Part shown: positions 6,335 to 14,588 of the stretch, piece by piece
Layout: every line of letters begins with the position of its first letter
How positions within the stretch are numbered: position 1 is the first letter of the stretch
NCBI GenBank assembly: GCA_043778315.1
Contig: JAYWGJ010000257.1
Coordinates: 1-23,088 of the forward strand
Reading direction: 5' to 3'
From: JBEEMU01 sp043778315
GTDB taxonomy: Bacteria > Bacteroidota > Bacteroidia > Chitinophagales > Saprospiraceae
DNA length: 23,088 nucleotides
Made by a program: the position numbers and the translations under genes
Notes under the pieces: generated by a model
Seen by the model: only the letters and a program-made list of their open reading frames with translations
The model's database searches: none
What the model was told of the DNA's origin: nothing

Positions 6335-8620
6335 TTACTCCGCTATTATCTGCATATCTATCTGTCTGCGCTCTATATCGACCGCTTTTATTAGCACCAT
6401 AATCGTATCGCCCATGCGATATACTTTGCCCGTATTTTGTCCTTTTACAGAAAAAGGCGTGTCTTTATGGTAATAATCGTCTTTCAGCGACTCCATACTC
6501 ACTCTGCCTTCGCAAAAATTCTGTTTGAGTTCTATAAATATCGCTTTTTCGTTCAAGCCGCTAATAATACCCTCGAAAGTTTTGCCGACATGGTCTGCCA
6601 AAAACTCCGCTTGTTTGTATTTCGTACTTTGTCGCTCCGCGTCCATCGCGGCGCGCTCCATTTTCGAGATGTGCTGACAACGCGCCTCCAAAGTCGCTTT
6701 ATCTACACGCCAAACGGGTTTTACTAGGTTTTTGTACAAAATACGGTGCGCTAACACGTCGCTGTAACGGCGAATCGGCGAAGTAAAATGACTGTAATGA
6801 CTGAACGCCAAGCCGTAATGACCAATATTATTGGTGCTATATGCCGCTTTCGACATCGTGCGGATTGCCAACGGCATCAACATTTTTATTTCGTCGCGTG
6901 TTTCCGCTTCGAGTACTAAACGATTGAACGACTCGGCGATGTGTCGCGGCGTATCTAAATTCATTTTTATACCCATGCTTTGCGCAAATAAACCAAAATC
7001 TGCGAGTTTTTCCTCGTTCGGGTCGTCGTGAACGCGGTAAACATAAGGCACTTCTTGCGCGTCCTTTTGCAAGTCCTCGATAAACTCTGCTACGGCGCGA
7101 TTCGCCAATAGCATAAAATCCTCAATCAATAAATTCGCTTCTTTGCGCTCTTTGAGGTAAATGTCTATCGGTTTTGCGTTCTCGTCTAAGCGGAATTTGA
7201 CCTCGGGCGACTCAAAATTAATCGCGCCGTTTTTAAATTTTGCTTTGCGCAACTTGATAGCAATATCGTCGATGCGACGCAACTCTGCGGCAAAATCGCC
7301 CTCGCCTGTTTCCAAAACTGCTTGTGCTTCGTCGTAAGTAAAACGGCGGTCGCTATGCGTATAAGTCTTTCCTATCCAACGACTTACGAGTTCGTTTTTA
7401 GCGTCAAACTCAAAAATAACGGAAAAAGTACGCTTGTCTTCGTGCGGACGCAACGAACACAAACCGTTCGATATTTTTTCGGGCAACATCGGCAAAACGC
7501 GGTCGACCAAATAGACCGAAGTGCTGCGTTTGTACGCTACTTCGTCCAACGACGTACTCGGACGGACGTAATGCGACACGTCAGCTATATGTACACCAAC
7601 CTCTATATTTCCGTTCGGGAGCAGTTCGTAAGAAATTGCATCATCAAAATCTTTGGCATCGGTCGGGTCTATCGTGAACGTCGTTACGCTGCGCATATCG
7701 CGGCGGTCGGCGAGTTCCTCGTCGCTAATATCGGCACTCAACGCCTCCGCTTCGGCTAAGGCTTCGGGCGGAAAAACGAGGTCGAAACCTGCATTTATCA
7801 AGATGCTTTTCATCGCAACATCGTTGCTGCCTTCTTCGCCGAGTACCAAAATCACTTCGCCAACAGGGTTTTTCTCTCTTTTGTCGTGCCATTTCAAGAT
7901 GCTAACGACTACTTTATCGCCGTCTTGCGCTTCATTCAAATTGCTTAACGGCACAAAAATATCTACCATATTGTCCTTATCGGACACCGCAAATGCAAAT
8001 TTGGGGAACACTTGTAACGTTCCGACGAATACCGAAGCTGCCCGTTTCACCACCTCTACAACTTCGCCTTCGGGACGTTTGCCGCTATCGCGCGCGAATA
8101 ATGCTACGCGCACGATGTCGCCATTCAAAGCGGAGTTCATATTGCGTTCCGACACAAAAATATCCTTTTCGCGTCCTTCTACCACTATAAATGCAGAGCC
8201 TTGCATCGTCATATCGACTAAGCCTTCATGCAGTTTTTGCTTGCCCTCGAGGTCAAGATTCGCTTGTGAAGCCAACTTAAAACGTCCGCTTGCGGTTTGT
8301 GTCAAGATACCTTTTTGCTCGAGCTTATCCATCGCGGAACGCACCGAATCCACATTATTGCGGACACCGATAATCGTGATGACGTGTTTCGGGTCGTAGC
8401 GCGCACGCGGGTCTTTTTGGTACAAATCGAATATAATTTGCTGCAAACTGTCGCCCATAATGCGATTGCCTTCTATCGGACGCGGTTTTTCTTTCTTAAT
8501 GTATGGTTTTGGCGTAGCTTTTCCTTTTGCGGGCTTGCCTTTACCGCCCGGCTTACCGTTTTCGTAAGGTTTTCCGCTCTCGTAGGGTTTACCCTTGTCG
8601 GAATTGTTTTTTTTATTCAT
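6335..8620 (-). CDS. rnr: Ribonuclease R
   Basis: A processive 3'-5' exoribonuclease of the RNase II/R superfamily that degrades structured RNA in the cytoplasm. The protein is 761 residues. A low-complexity basic N-terminus (1-50) rich in GKP and Lys repeats probably binds RNA. It is followed by a winged-helix domain (about 55-118), two cold-shock OB folds (about 130-265), and the RNB catalytic domain with the metal-binding aspartates in DPTDAKDFDD (D318, D321?, D324, D326, D327 region). Then come YSHFTSPIRRYSD near the C-terminal part of RNB and a C-terminal S1 domain (FEGIISGLNEKAIFIEL onward). Length and order match RNase R rather than RNase II. The start is an ATG. The gene is monocistronic with its own terminator. 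Neighbour upstream is the AT-rich restriction pair, 78 nt away. Confidence 0.95.
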   Translation of the reverse strand: MNKKNNSDKGKPYESGKPYENGKPGGKGKPAKGKATPKPYIKKEKPRPIEGNRIMGDSLQQIIFDLYQKDPRARYDPKHVITIIGVRNNVDSVRSAMDKLEQKGILTQTASGRFKLASQANLDLEGKQKLHEGLVDMTMQGSAFIVVEGREKDIFVSERNMNSALNGDIVRVALFARDSGKRPEGEVVEVVKRAASVFVGTLQVFPKFAFAVSDKDNMVDIFVPLSNLNEAQDGDKVVVSILKWHDKREKNPVGEVILVLGEEGSNDVAMKSILINAGFDLVFPPEALAEAEALSADISDEELADRRDMRSVTTFTIDPTDAKDFDDAISYELLPNGNIEVGVHIADVSHYVRPSTSLDEVAYKRSTSVYLVDRVLPMLPEKISNGLCSLRPHEDKRTFSVIFEFDAKNELVSRWIGKTYTHSDRRFTYDEAQAVLETGEGDFAAELRRIDDIAIKLRKAKFKNGAINFESPEVKFRLDENAKPIDIYLKERKEANLLIEDFMLLANRAVAEFIEDLQKDAQEVPYVYRVHDDPNEEKLADFGLFAQSMGIKMNLDTPRHIAESFNRLVLEAETRDEIKMLMPLAIRTMSKAAYSTNNIGHYGLAFSHYSHFTSPIRRYSDVLAHRILYKNLVKPVWRVDKATLEARCQHISKMERAAMDAERQSTKYKQAEFLADHVGKTFEGIISGLNEKAIFIELKQNFCEGRVSMESLKDDYYHKDTPFSVKGQNTGKVYRMGDTIMVLIKAVDIERRQIDMQIIAE

Positions 8621-8698
8621 TTATTTTTTATTTTGTTGTGATAAACATATACGTCGGTTTATCTCGACTTTGATTTTGGTGTGGTGTGATACTTGTAT

Positions 8699-9463
8699 TT
8701 AGATGTATTTTTCGAATGGTTGGACGAATTTTGTAATCATATCATTAGCTCTCCGCTTCGCTTGCGCGACAAAATGCCTCAAATAGGCTTTCGCCCAATC
8801 TTCCATCGTTCCTGTAAAGGTTTGGTCTAAGTCGCAAACGTGAAATTGTAATTGCATGGCTGCCGCCCAATTGATGTACAAATTACTAGGATTGCATTGA
8901 AATAAATTGACAAAATGTGCATCTTTACAAACTAAAAAATCGTTTTCTAACACCCAATCTACCTCAAAATAATTGATTGTGAAGTTATCAAATTCTTGAT
9001 TGTCTATCATTTTAGCACAGACTTGTGCCAATTTGTAAGCTGAAATAATGTTTGGCGGTTGCGCTGATTTAGATAAATTGCGCGTTTTTATGTCAATAAT
9101 CTGATAAAAATCATTTTTTACAACCAAAATATCGGCTGTATCGTTTTGTTTTTCATCAAAAGGATTTTCTATACTCCATTTATCAGTTGCGTTTTTGCCG
9201 CGACTTAATAAAAATAAGACCGTAGGAGAGTTAAATAAGGCTTGACGTGCTTGAAAACCAATTATTTCGGCATTTTTACTGTATAAATCATTCAAATACT
9301 CGTATTGTCTGAATGTATTTTGAGGAAACTGCTGTTTAATTTCGTTATAAACGTGCTTATCAAAAGGCTCGCCTGCCGCGTGTCCCGACAGCGTCCCTGA
9401 AAGTGGTTTGGGAACAGCACTTCCTTTTATTTTTTCAATAAGTGCCGTATAATTTACGTTCAT
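8699..9463 (-). CDS. Type II restriction endonuclease, HincII family
   Basis: The product is a homodimeric PD-(D/E)XK endonuclease that cleaves double-stranded DNA; HincII recognises GTYRAC with blunt cutting, and this protein is close enough that the same specificity is likely. I recognise long stretches shared with HincII: SGTLSGHAAGEPF, QYEYLNDL, LFNSPT-LFLLSRGK, ENDTAD-like QNDTADILVV, IISAYKLAQVCAKMIDN, YINWAAAMQ-QFHV-DLDQ. The active-site set is D116, D129 and K131 counted from a TTG at 9478, equivalent to HincII D114/D127/K129. The ATG at 9463 (254 residues) is my preferred start; the TTG form (259 residues) would overlap the methyltransferase by 11 nt. The gene starts 4 nt after the methyltransferase stop, so the methylase is translated first. 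It is markedly AT-richer than flanking genes, consistent with horizontal acquisition. No controller protein gene is present. Confidence 0.95.
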   Translation of the reverse strand: MNVNYTALIEKIKGSAVPKPLSGTLSGHAAGEPFDKHVYNEIKQQFPQNTFRQYEYLNDLYSKNAEIIGFQARQALFNSPTVLFLLSRGKNATDKWSIENPFDEKQNDTADILVVKNDFYQIIDIKTRNLSKSAQPPNIISAYKLAQVCAKMIDNQEFDNFTINYFEVDWVLENDFLVCKDAHFVNLFQCNPSNLYINWAAAMQLQFHVCDLDQTFTGTMEDWAKAYLRHFVAQAKRRANDMITKFVQPFEKYI

Positions 9464-9467
9464 TGTA

Positions 9468-11063
9468 TCAATTACCAAAAAGTTGATTAAAAAGTTGTTG
9501 AATTGTCGTTAGGTTTTCGCTGTTTTTTATGCTTAAATAGTCGGCTGTAAGCTGTGTGATTTCATCGTGTATTGCTATTTCGTTGGGTTTACCCCAGTCA
9601 ATCAACCTGAATGGAATACTTGCAATTGGTTTTTCGGAAAACTCGAGGATATTTCCTTTTATAATGCCGTTGCACTTCAACCAATCAAAGATAACGGGCG
9701 AGTTTAAGTAAGCTAAAATGTACTCGATACTCTCTTTTGTACTTGATTTTCTGAATATCGCAGTAACGTCTTGTGTAGGAAATATACCTGCTTCGACTAA
9801 TGCAAAACGCAAATAATCCTTATTAGAAATGCGTTCTTTGCAAGGTACAAATATTCGTTTTTGTTCGTTTTTAAACAAAGTAAAATTGCGTAAAAAAACC
9901 CATTCCCAATAATTTATAGCTCTATTATATTGATACCTTTTCTCTAAATCCGCTTTGTAGCCTTGAAAATGTACATAAAAATTAGGGTATGCCTCCATGA
10001 ACTCGCGCTCCGATAAACCTTCTTTTATATAAATATATTGGGTAATATTATCGGCAAAAAAAGGATTGAGGTCTTTTGCTTTTACTACACTCAAAACCGC
10101 TTTTTCCTCTGCGGCGTTTAGCGATAAGCCGTTAATTTGAAACGCTTTATCCAAACCACTCACTAATCCGTTGCCAATATCACAAATATCTCCAATCGTA
10201 TCAAACGCCAATTTGTCCTTATTAAATAAGTTTAAAAGCGAGTTTTGGTATTTTTTGGAGCAATGCAGTTCCAAAGTACGCAATTCTGTACGGACTTCGT
10301 CCGATTGCAGCAGCCATCTTTCGTTGCTTTGAAAGGGCGCGACCGACAAGTATTCGGCGTTTACAAATGCCGTTTGTTCTTTTAAATGTTGCAGTGTAAC
10401 TGCGCTTAATTTCTGATTGGCATAAAACTTCGCTACTTTTATTCTCGGCGGTGGCTGTTTGCTTTTTACATATTTAAAAATCAAAATAGAAACGGTCACT
10501 TTATCAAATATCGGTGTTTCGTTGAAATGGTACATCGTTTCAAAATAACCGTTTTCTACCATATAATTGCGTAGCGAAAGGGAATGCGTTGTACTCAACC
10601 AATATTCGGGACAAATAAATATCAGTTCGCCGTTATCGTTTAGTAATTCTATCGATTTCAATATAAAAATATACAAATAGTCGCACAACGAATTAAAATA
10701 CTTATTCCAAAGTGGACTAATCGATAGTTCTTGTTTTAAATCCGCTTCTAAATTTTTCCAACGAATATACGGCGGATTGCCTATAATTAGGTCAAATTTG
10801 GAAGTAATATTAGCAGAAACGAAGCTCTCGTATTGTACATTTTCAAAATTTTGCGCCAAATCTCTATCTATTTCATACGCAGAAACTTGCTTAAATCCTT
10901 TTGCTTGCAACACTTCCAAAAACACACCTTCGCCACACGACGGTTCTAAAACCGTTGCGGTTTGCGGAACGGTTGCCAGTTCAACCATAAACTCCGCTAC
11001 TACTTTCGGTGTAAAGTATTGCCCAAATTTTGATTTTGTATGCTGTTTTTGTGTTGCATTCAT
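9468..11063 (-). CDS. N6-adenine DNA methyltransferase of the HincII-like system
   Basis: A 531-residue class I, gamma-type (TaqI/Eco57I-like) adenine-N6 methyltransferase that protects the host from the adjacent endonuclease. The order of motifs is typical: FGQYFTPKVVAEFM (motif X region, 13-26), the SAM-binding motif I VLEPSCGEGVFLEVL (38-52), the motif II acidic residue in SAYEID (61-66) and the catalytic NPPY in DLIIGNPPYIRW (91-102). A long C-terminal target-recognition domain follows, ending with TaqI-like repeats such as FPTQDVTAIF and YILAYLNSPV. By pairing with a HincII-like nuclease it should methylate GTYRAC on adenine, which is inference. ATG start. A -7 box lies about 40 nt upstream, so the module likely has its own promoter. 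AT-rich relative to its neighbours. Confidence 0.93.
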   Translation of the reverse strand: MNATQKQHTKSKFGQYFTPKVVAEFMVELATVPQTATVLEPSCGEGVFLEVLQAKGFKQVSAYEIDRDLAQNFENVQYESFVSANITSKFDLIIGNPPYIRWKNLEADLKQELSISPLWNKYFNSLCDYLYIFILKSIELLNDNGELIFICPEYWLSTTHSLSLRNYMVENGYFETMYHFNETPIFDKVTVSILIFKYVKSKQPPPRIKVAKFYANQKLSAVTLQHLKEQTAFVNAEYLSVAPFQSNERWLLQSDEVRTELRTLELHCSKKYQNSLLNLFNKDKLAFDTIGDICDIGNGLVSGLDKAFQINGLSLNAAEEKAVLSVVKAKDLNPFFADNITQYIYIKEGLSEREFMEAYPNFYVHFQGYKADLEKRYQYNRAINYWEWVFLRNFTLFKNEQKRIFVPCKERISNKDYLRFALVEAGIFPTQDVTAIFRKSSTKESIEYILAYLNSPVIFDWLKCNGIIKGNILEFSEKPIASIPFRLIDWGKPNEIAIHDEITQLTADYLSIKNSENLTTIQQLFNQLFGN

Positions 11064-11101
11064 GCCAAAAGGCGTTTTTTATTTCATTTTTTATCCCTTC
11101 A

Positions 11102-11109
11102 CAAAGATA
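11102..11109 (-). promoter_or_regulatory. -7 box upstream of the methyltransferase-endonuclease pair
   Basis: The minus strand reads TATCTTTG, matching TAnnTTTG, about 40 nt upstream of the methyltransferase ATG. A TTTG lies 14 nt further upstream, somewhat close for a -33 box. It lies in the 81-nt gap between the glycosyltransferase stop and the methyltransferase start. Confidence 0.45.
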
Positions 11110-11144
11110 CGCATTAACTCCCACAAACGCACTACCATTGCCGA

Positions 11145-12827
11145 TTATCGCTTTTTTTCTACACACACCAATTCGCGGCGCGTGAGTACCGATTGTCGGG
11201 TTGCCGGGTTCATGAAGGCGCGAGAAAGGTGCGTGATGGGGTATTCGTAGAACGTTTTGACGGGTGTGACGGTGTAGTTTTTAGCGCGCAACTCCGCTAT
11301 ATGGTAGTCGGAAGTGAGCAGATACGCCTTCGGCAGCGTCGCGAAAACACTGTCGATGCGTTCTATATTGAACAATATAGGCGCGGTTTGTTGGTAGGCG
11401 ACGGTGAAAGCGGCGGTTTCCCAGCCGTCGGAGTAGAACGGTACTTGCAGGTGTAGCTGCCGCACATATTCGCCTGCCGTTGTAGCAGATTGGTAGCGCA
11501 AAAGTTTGGGATAGAGGTGTAGTGCTAATATTAGGTTCACAAATAGTATGCCAATTATCAACTGTATGAAGACGCGCTTGTACAAAATGAACGAAAAATA
11601 CTCTAATAAGCCTATTATTGCGAGTAAAAGTGTTGCGATAAGCAGAATAAACCGACTCGGAAAGTCCAAATACACTAAGGCTGCGCCCGCGAGTACCATC
11701 ACGACCGCCGCGATGAACGATAGTACAGCAACGCCTCGAGTGAAGACCGCCGAAAATGCTCCGCGTCTCCACGATACCAAAAACCAAGCCACCAATATGC
11801 TCCCCGACGGCAGCGCGACATAAATGTAATGTGGCAATTTATAATGTGAAAACGATAAGGCAACCAACGGAAACAGCACGCCTATCACACTGATTAGCTC
11901 GCCTTTTCGGGTACTTAGGTATTGCCTAACGCGTTGATACAAAGCAAAATAGATAAATAAACCCCACGGCAAAAACGTCCATATTAGCGTATGCACGAAG
12001 AAAAACGGGTCGGTTTTGTTTGCCCATTTGTTTTCGCCCGTGATGCGCCCGAAACTTTGCGTCCAGAAATAAAACTTGACTCCCGACACGCCTCGCTCGC
12101 CGTTCACCAACAGCTCAGGGTGCAGGTCGTACTGCGTATAAAGACCGTAGAGCATTGGCGATAAGCCGACCAAAACCAGCGCGATTGCCACCAAAACGTC
12201 TATTTCGAGTATTAATTTTGCTTTTTGTGTAAATAATAAGTGTCCGCCGACTGCCGCGAGCGGCACGACCGCTCCGATAGGCCCTTTCGCGAGCATCGCT
12301 GCCGTAATTGCTGCCGACGCACCGAACAAAGCGCGCCAGCGTCGTCGATTATCGCCGAACTGCACCGCTTGCACCCATTCGGAAAGTTGCCAGAGCGCGA
12401 CCGCTATCGCGGCGGTGAGCAGCGTATCCGTGCGAACGTCGTTCACCATCATAAAACCAGCCAGCGAAGTTGCGGCTACCAACGCGCTATGGTACGCGAT
12501 TTTTTGGTCGTACCATAATAAAGCAAACCGATATATCGCGTAAATGCCAAACAGCCACGCGACGAGCGACGGCAGTTTGTAGGCGGCGTAGCTCACGCCA
12601 AAAGCCTTGTACGACAACGCCGAGAGCCAAAACAATAGCGGCGGTTTATCTAAGTAGGGCGCGCTGCCTTCATAAAAATGCAGCCAATTATTGCCCTTAT
12701 ACACATAGTAAGCCAGCGCGGAGTACTGCCCTGCGTCAATGTCCATCACGGGAATACGCAGTGCAAAACCGTAAACTATCGCTGTTACTATGAAAGGCAG
12801 CGCGTATATAAATTGCTTTGTGTTCAC
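11145..12827 (-). CDS. GT-C membrane glycosyltransferase, ArnT/PMT (GT39/GT83) type
   Basis: A 560-residue inner-membrane protein expected to transfer a sugar from a polyprenyl-phosphate donor onto a periplasmic acceptor such as a lipid or protein. It has about ten to twelve hydrophobic segments. The first periplasmic loop carries the acidic motif RIPVMDIDAGQYSALAYYVY and the GT-C signature LDKPPLLFW (about residues 59-67), both typical of ArnT-like enzymes. The C-terminal 110 residues (from about 450) form a soluble domain. Substrate cannot be told from the sequence. The start is GTG at 12827, within TTAGTGAACACAAAG, a match to the AGTGAACA repeat motif. No ATG exists just upstream, and the next in-frame ATG (residue 28) falls after the first membrane segment. 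It is flanked upstream by a hairpin element. No sugar-nucleotide genes lie nearby. Confidence 0.88.
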   Translation of the reverse strand: MNTKQFIYALPFIVTAIVYGFALRIPVMDIDAGQYSALAYYVYKGNNWLHFYEGSAPYLDKPPLLFWLSALSYKAFGVSYAAYKLPSLVAWLFGIYAIYRFALLWYDQKIAYHSALVAATSLAGFMMVNDVRTDTLLTAAIAVALWQLSEWVQAVQFGDNRRRWRALFGASAAITAAMLAKGPIGAVVPLAAVGGHLLFTQKAKLILEIDVLVAIALVLVGLSPMLYGLYTQYDLHPELLVNGERGVSGVKFYFWTQSFGRITGENKWANKTDPFFFVHTLIWTFLPWGLFIYFALYQRVRQYLSTRKGELISVIGVLFPLVALSFSHYKLPHYIYVALPSGSILVAWFLVSWRRGAFSAVFTRGVAVLSFIAAVVMVLAGAALVYLDFPSRFILLIATLLLAIIGLLEYFSFILYKRVFIQLIIGILFVNLILALHLYPKLLRYQSATTAGEYVRQLHLQVPFYSDGWETAAFTVAYQQTAPILFNIERIDSVFATLPKAYLLTSDYHIAELRAKNYTVTPVKTFYEYPITHLSRAFMNPATRQSVLTRRELVCVEKKR

Positions 12828-12840
12828 TAATGATATGTGT

Positions 12841-12946
12841 TTAGAGTTAAGTATAGCTATCGGGAACGATAAAAATAGTTAAAATGCAGCGTAGCGTAAC
12901 TTTTAAGCTATTTTTGAGTGTAGATAATAGCTATACTTAATTCTAT
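12841..12946. repeat. Hairpin element with long imperfect terminal inverted repeats (MITE-like)
   Basis: TTAAGTATAGCTAT (12847-12860) is matched perfectly in inverted orientation by ATAGCTATACTTAA (12927-12940). The match extends outward for several bases with one G-T pair. Nested inside, AAAAATAGTTAAAA (12871-12884) pairs with TTTTAAGCTATTTTT (12901-12915) with one bulge. The whole stretch of about 106 bp can therefore fold into a single imperfect hairpin with a short GC-richer loop. This fits a small non-autonomous inverted-repeat element or a structured untranslated region upstream of the GTG-start glycosyltransferase gene. I do not see clear flanking target-site duplications. Confidence 0.6.
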
Positions 12947-12992
12947 TCAGCTGCGTAAAAGTAGGTAAATGTGTTGATTATTCCTTCATGTA

Positions 12993-13012
12993 CAGTAGGC
13001 TAAAGCCTACTG
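12993..13012. repeat. Palindromic repeat after the symporter gene
   Basis: CAGTAGGCT-AA-AGCCTACTG is a 9-bp stem with a 2-nt loop, placed 10 nt beyond the stop of the symporter gene. There is no T-run on either side, so it looks like a REP-type palindrome rather than an intrinsic terminator, though it may protect the transcript end. Confidence 0.6.
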
Positions 13013-13022
13013 CAATTGATAT

Positions 13023-14459
13023 CTAAGCCTGCTCCGCGTCGCTGCTGTGCAGCACATCACCTTCCCACTTCGCGATTACGGCTGTCGCGAGGCAGTTACC
13101 CAGCATATTGACCGACGTGCGCGCCATATCCATCAGCGCATCTATCCCCATGATTGCTGCGATAGGCCACTCGGGCAGCCCGAACGACGCGGCTGTCCCT
13201 GCCAGTATCACTAACGATGCCCGCGACACGCCCGCCACGCCCTTACTCGTGAGCATCAAAGTGAGCATCATCGTGACTTGCTCCGCTACCGTTAAGTGAA
13301 TGCCCGCCGCTTGTGCGACGAATATCGCGGCTAACGCTAAGTATAGCGTCGTTCCGTCCAAGTTAAACGACATTCCCGTAGGGATAATAAAGGATACAAT
13401 TTTGGGTGAAATACCATAATCTTTCATTGCTTGCAGGGCTGCGGGAAGTGCCGCTTCGCTGCTTGAAGTCGCGAACGCTATCGATACAGGCTTCTGTGCA
13501 TATTTCCAAAACCGCTTTATATTAATGCCGTTGAGCAACGCTATCGGGACTAAAACCAGTAGTACAAAGGCGATAAGCGCAATATATAAGGTTGCCAATA
13601 AACTAAATAAATTGTAAAACACGCCTAATCCGAGCTTTGCCACCGTCGCGGCTATCGCTCCCCCGACTCCAAAAGGCGCGACGTACATGATTAAGTTAGT
13701 GAACTTAAACATAATTTCGGATAGGCTTTCCGCAAATCGGAGCATCGGTCGGCTATATACTTCATCGACCATCATCATACCTGCCGCAAACAGCAAACAA
13801 AATATCACTAATTGCAGTATTTGACCCTCCGCGATTGATTTTATCACGTTCTCAGGAAAGGTGTGCAGCACTATTTCTTTCCAGTCTTGTTTCTGCAAGG
13901 GCGTGGACGGCTTCAATGCTTTTCCGTTGTAAAACACGTCGTAGGTGTTGGCAACCGTATCTACTTTGGCGATGACGCTGACCTCTTTCTTGACGTTCGG
14001 TGCTTCGTTTTTGATGCCCACACCCGATTGGCTAAAATTGATGGCTACCAAACCGATGCACAAGGCTATGGTGGTGACGACCTCGAAGTATAATAGGGCT
14101 TTTAATCCCATTTTGCCTACCGACTTCATGCTGCCATGCCCTGCTATGCCCACTATGAGCGTCCCAAACAGCAACGGTGCGATGACCGTTTTGATTAATT
14201 TCATAAATATTTTGGATAATATATCCAACTCTTTCCCTATTTCGGGCAGGTCGTAGCCGATTGCCGCGCCCACTACCATCGCAACCAATATCGAGGTGGT
14301 GATATTTCGTTGCTGATACGCGTAATATAATAACGCGACTACCGCCGCCCAACGCACCGCTACCGCGACCGTTTCAGGTAACGAAACGAAGCCTTTTACA
14401 TTTAGCGCGGTGACTAACGCGGCTACAATGCAGGTAATCCATACATAAATGTTTTTCAT
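13023..14459 (-). CDS. Dicarboxylate/amino acid:cation symporter (DAACS family)
   Basis: A 478-residue inner-membrane secondary transporter of the GltP/DctA fold, importing an acidic amino acid or C4-dicarboxylate with Na+ or H+. Visible signatures are the HP1 serine-rich tip ATSSSEAALPAALQAMK, the unwound TM7 motif GMSFNLDGTTLYLA (NMDGT equivalent) and the TM8 substrate motif DMARTSVNMLGN with D444, R447 and N451. The arginine that holds the substrate side-chain carboxylate in the archaeal glutamate transporter is present. The aspartate that ends the usual NxxGD sodium motif is Asn here (N455), as in some dicarboxylate and proton-coupled members. A polar loop of about 60 residues (about 150-205) interrupts the transmembrane segments, common in Bacteroidota homologues. 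ATG start. A 21-bp repeat array lies upstream and a palindrome downstream. Confidence 0.92.
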   Translation of the reverse strand: MKNIYVWITCIVAALVTALNVKGFVSLPETVAVAVRWAAVVALLYYAYQQRNITTSILVAMVVGAAIGYDLPEIGKELDILSKIFMKLIKTVIAPLLFGTLIVGIAGHGSMKSVGKMGLKALLYFEVVTTIALCIGLVAINFSQSGVGIKNEAPNVKKEVSVIAKVDTVANTYDVFYNGKALKPSTPLQKQDWKEIVLHTFPENVIKSIAEGQILQLVIFCLLFAAGMMMVDEVYSRPMLRFAESLSEIMFKFTNLIMYVAPFGVGGAIAATVAKLGLGVFYNLFSLLATLYIALIAFVLLVLVPIALLNGINIKRFWKYAQKPVSIAFATSSSEAALPAALQAMKDYGISPKIVSFIIPTGMSFNLDGTTLYLALAAIFVAQAAGIHLTVAEQVTMMLTLMLTSKGVAGVSRASLVILAGTAASFGLPEWPIAAIMGIDALMDMARTSVNMLGNCLATAVIAKWEGDVLHSSDAEQA

Positions 14460-14588
14460 TGATTTTAATTTAAAAAATGATTATTTTATAATTTTAAAAT
14501 GTAAATTTGATTATATTGACAATAATATACAATAAGACAATAATTATTTAAGATTTAAACTTAAATATTTTATTTGCAGTTAAGATAA
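14460..14588. other. AT-rich spacer upstream of the symporter gene
   Basis: Very AT-rich intergenic sequence between the symporter start and the 21-bp repeat array. I see no TAnnTTTG box on the minus strand and no ORF. It presumably contains the symporter promoter, but nothing specific can be supported. Confidence 0.4.

Noticed and set aside
7653..8399. A 248-codon open frame on the plus strand opposite rnr
   Set aside because: Wholly antisense to the well-supported RNase R gene, Ser/Thr/Pro-rich shadow translation without any recognisable motif.
8464..8698. Controller (C) protein gene for the restriction-modification pair
   Set aside because: No small helix-turn-helix ORF lies next to or between the methyltransferase and endonuclease genes.
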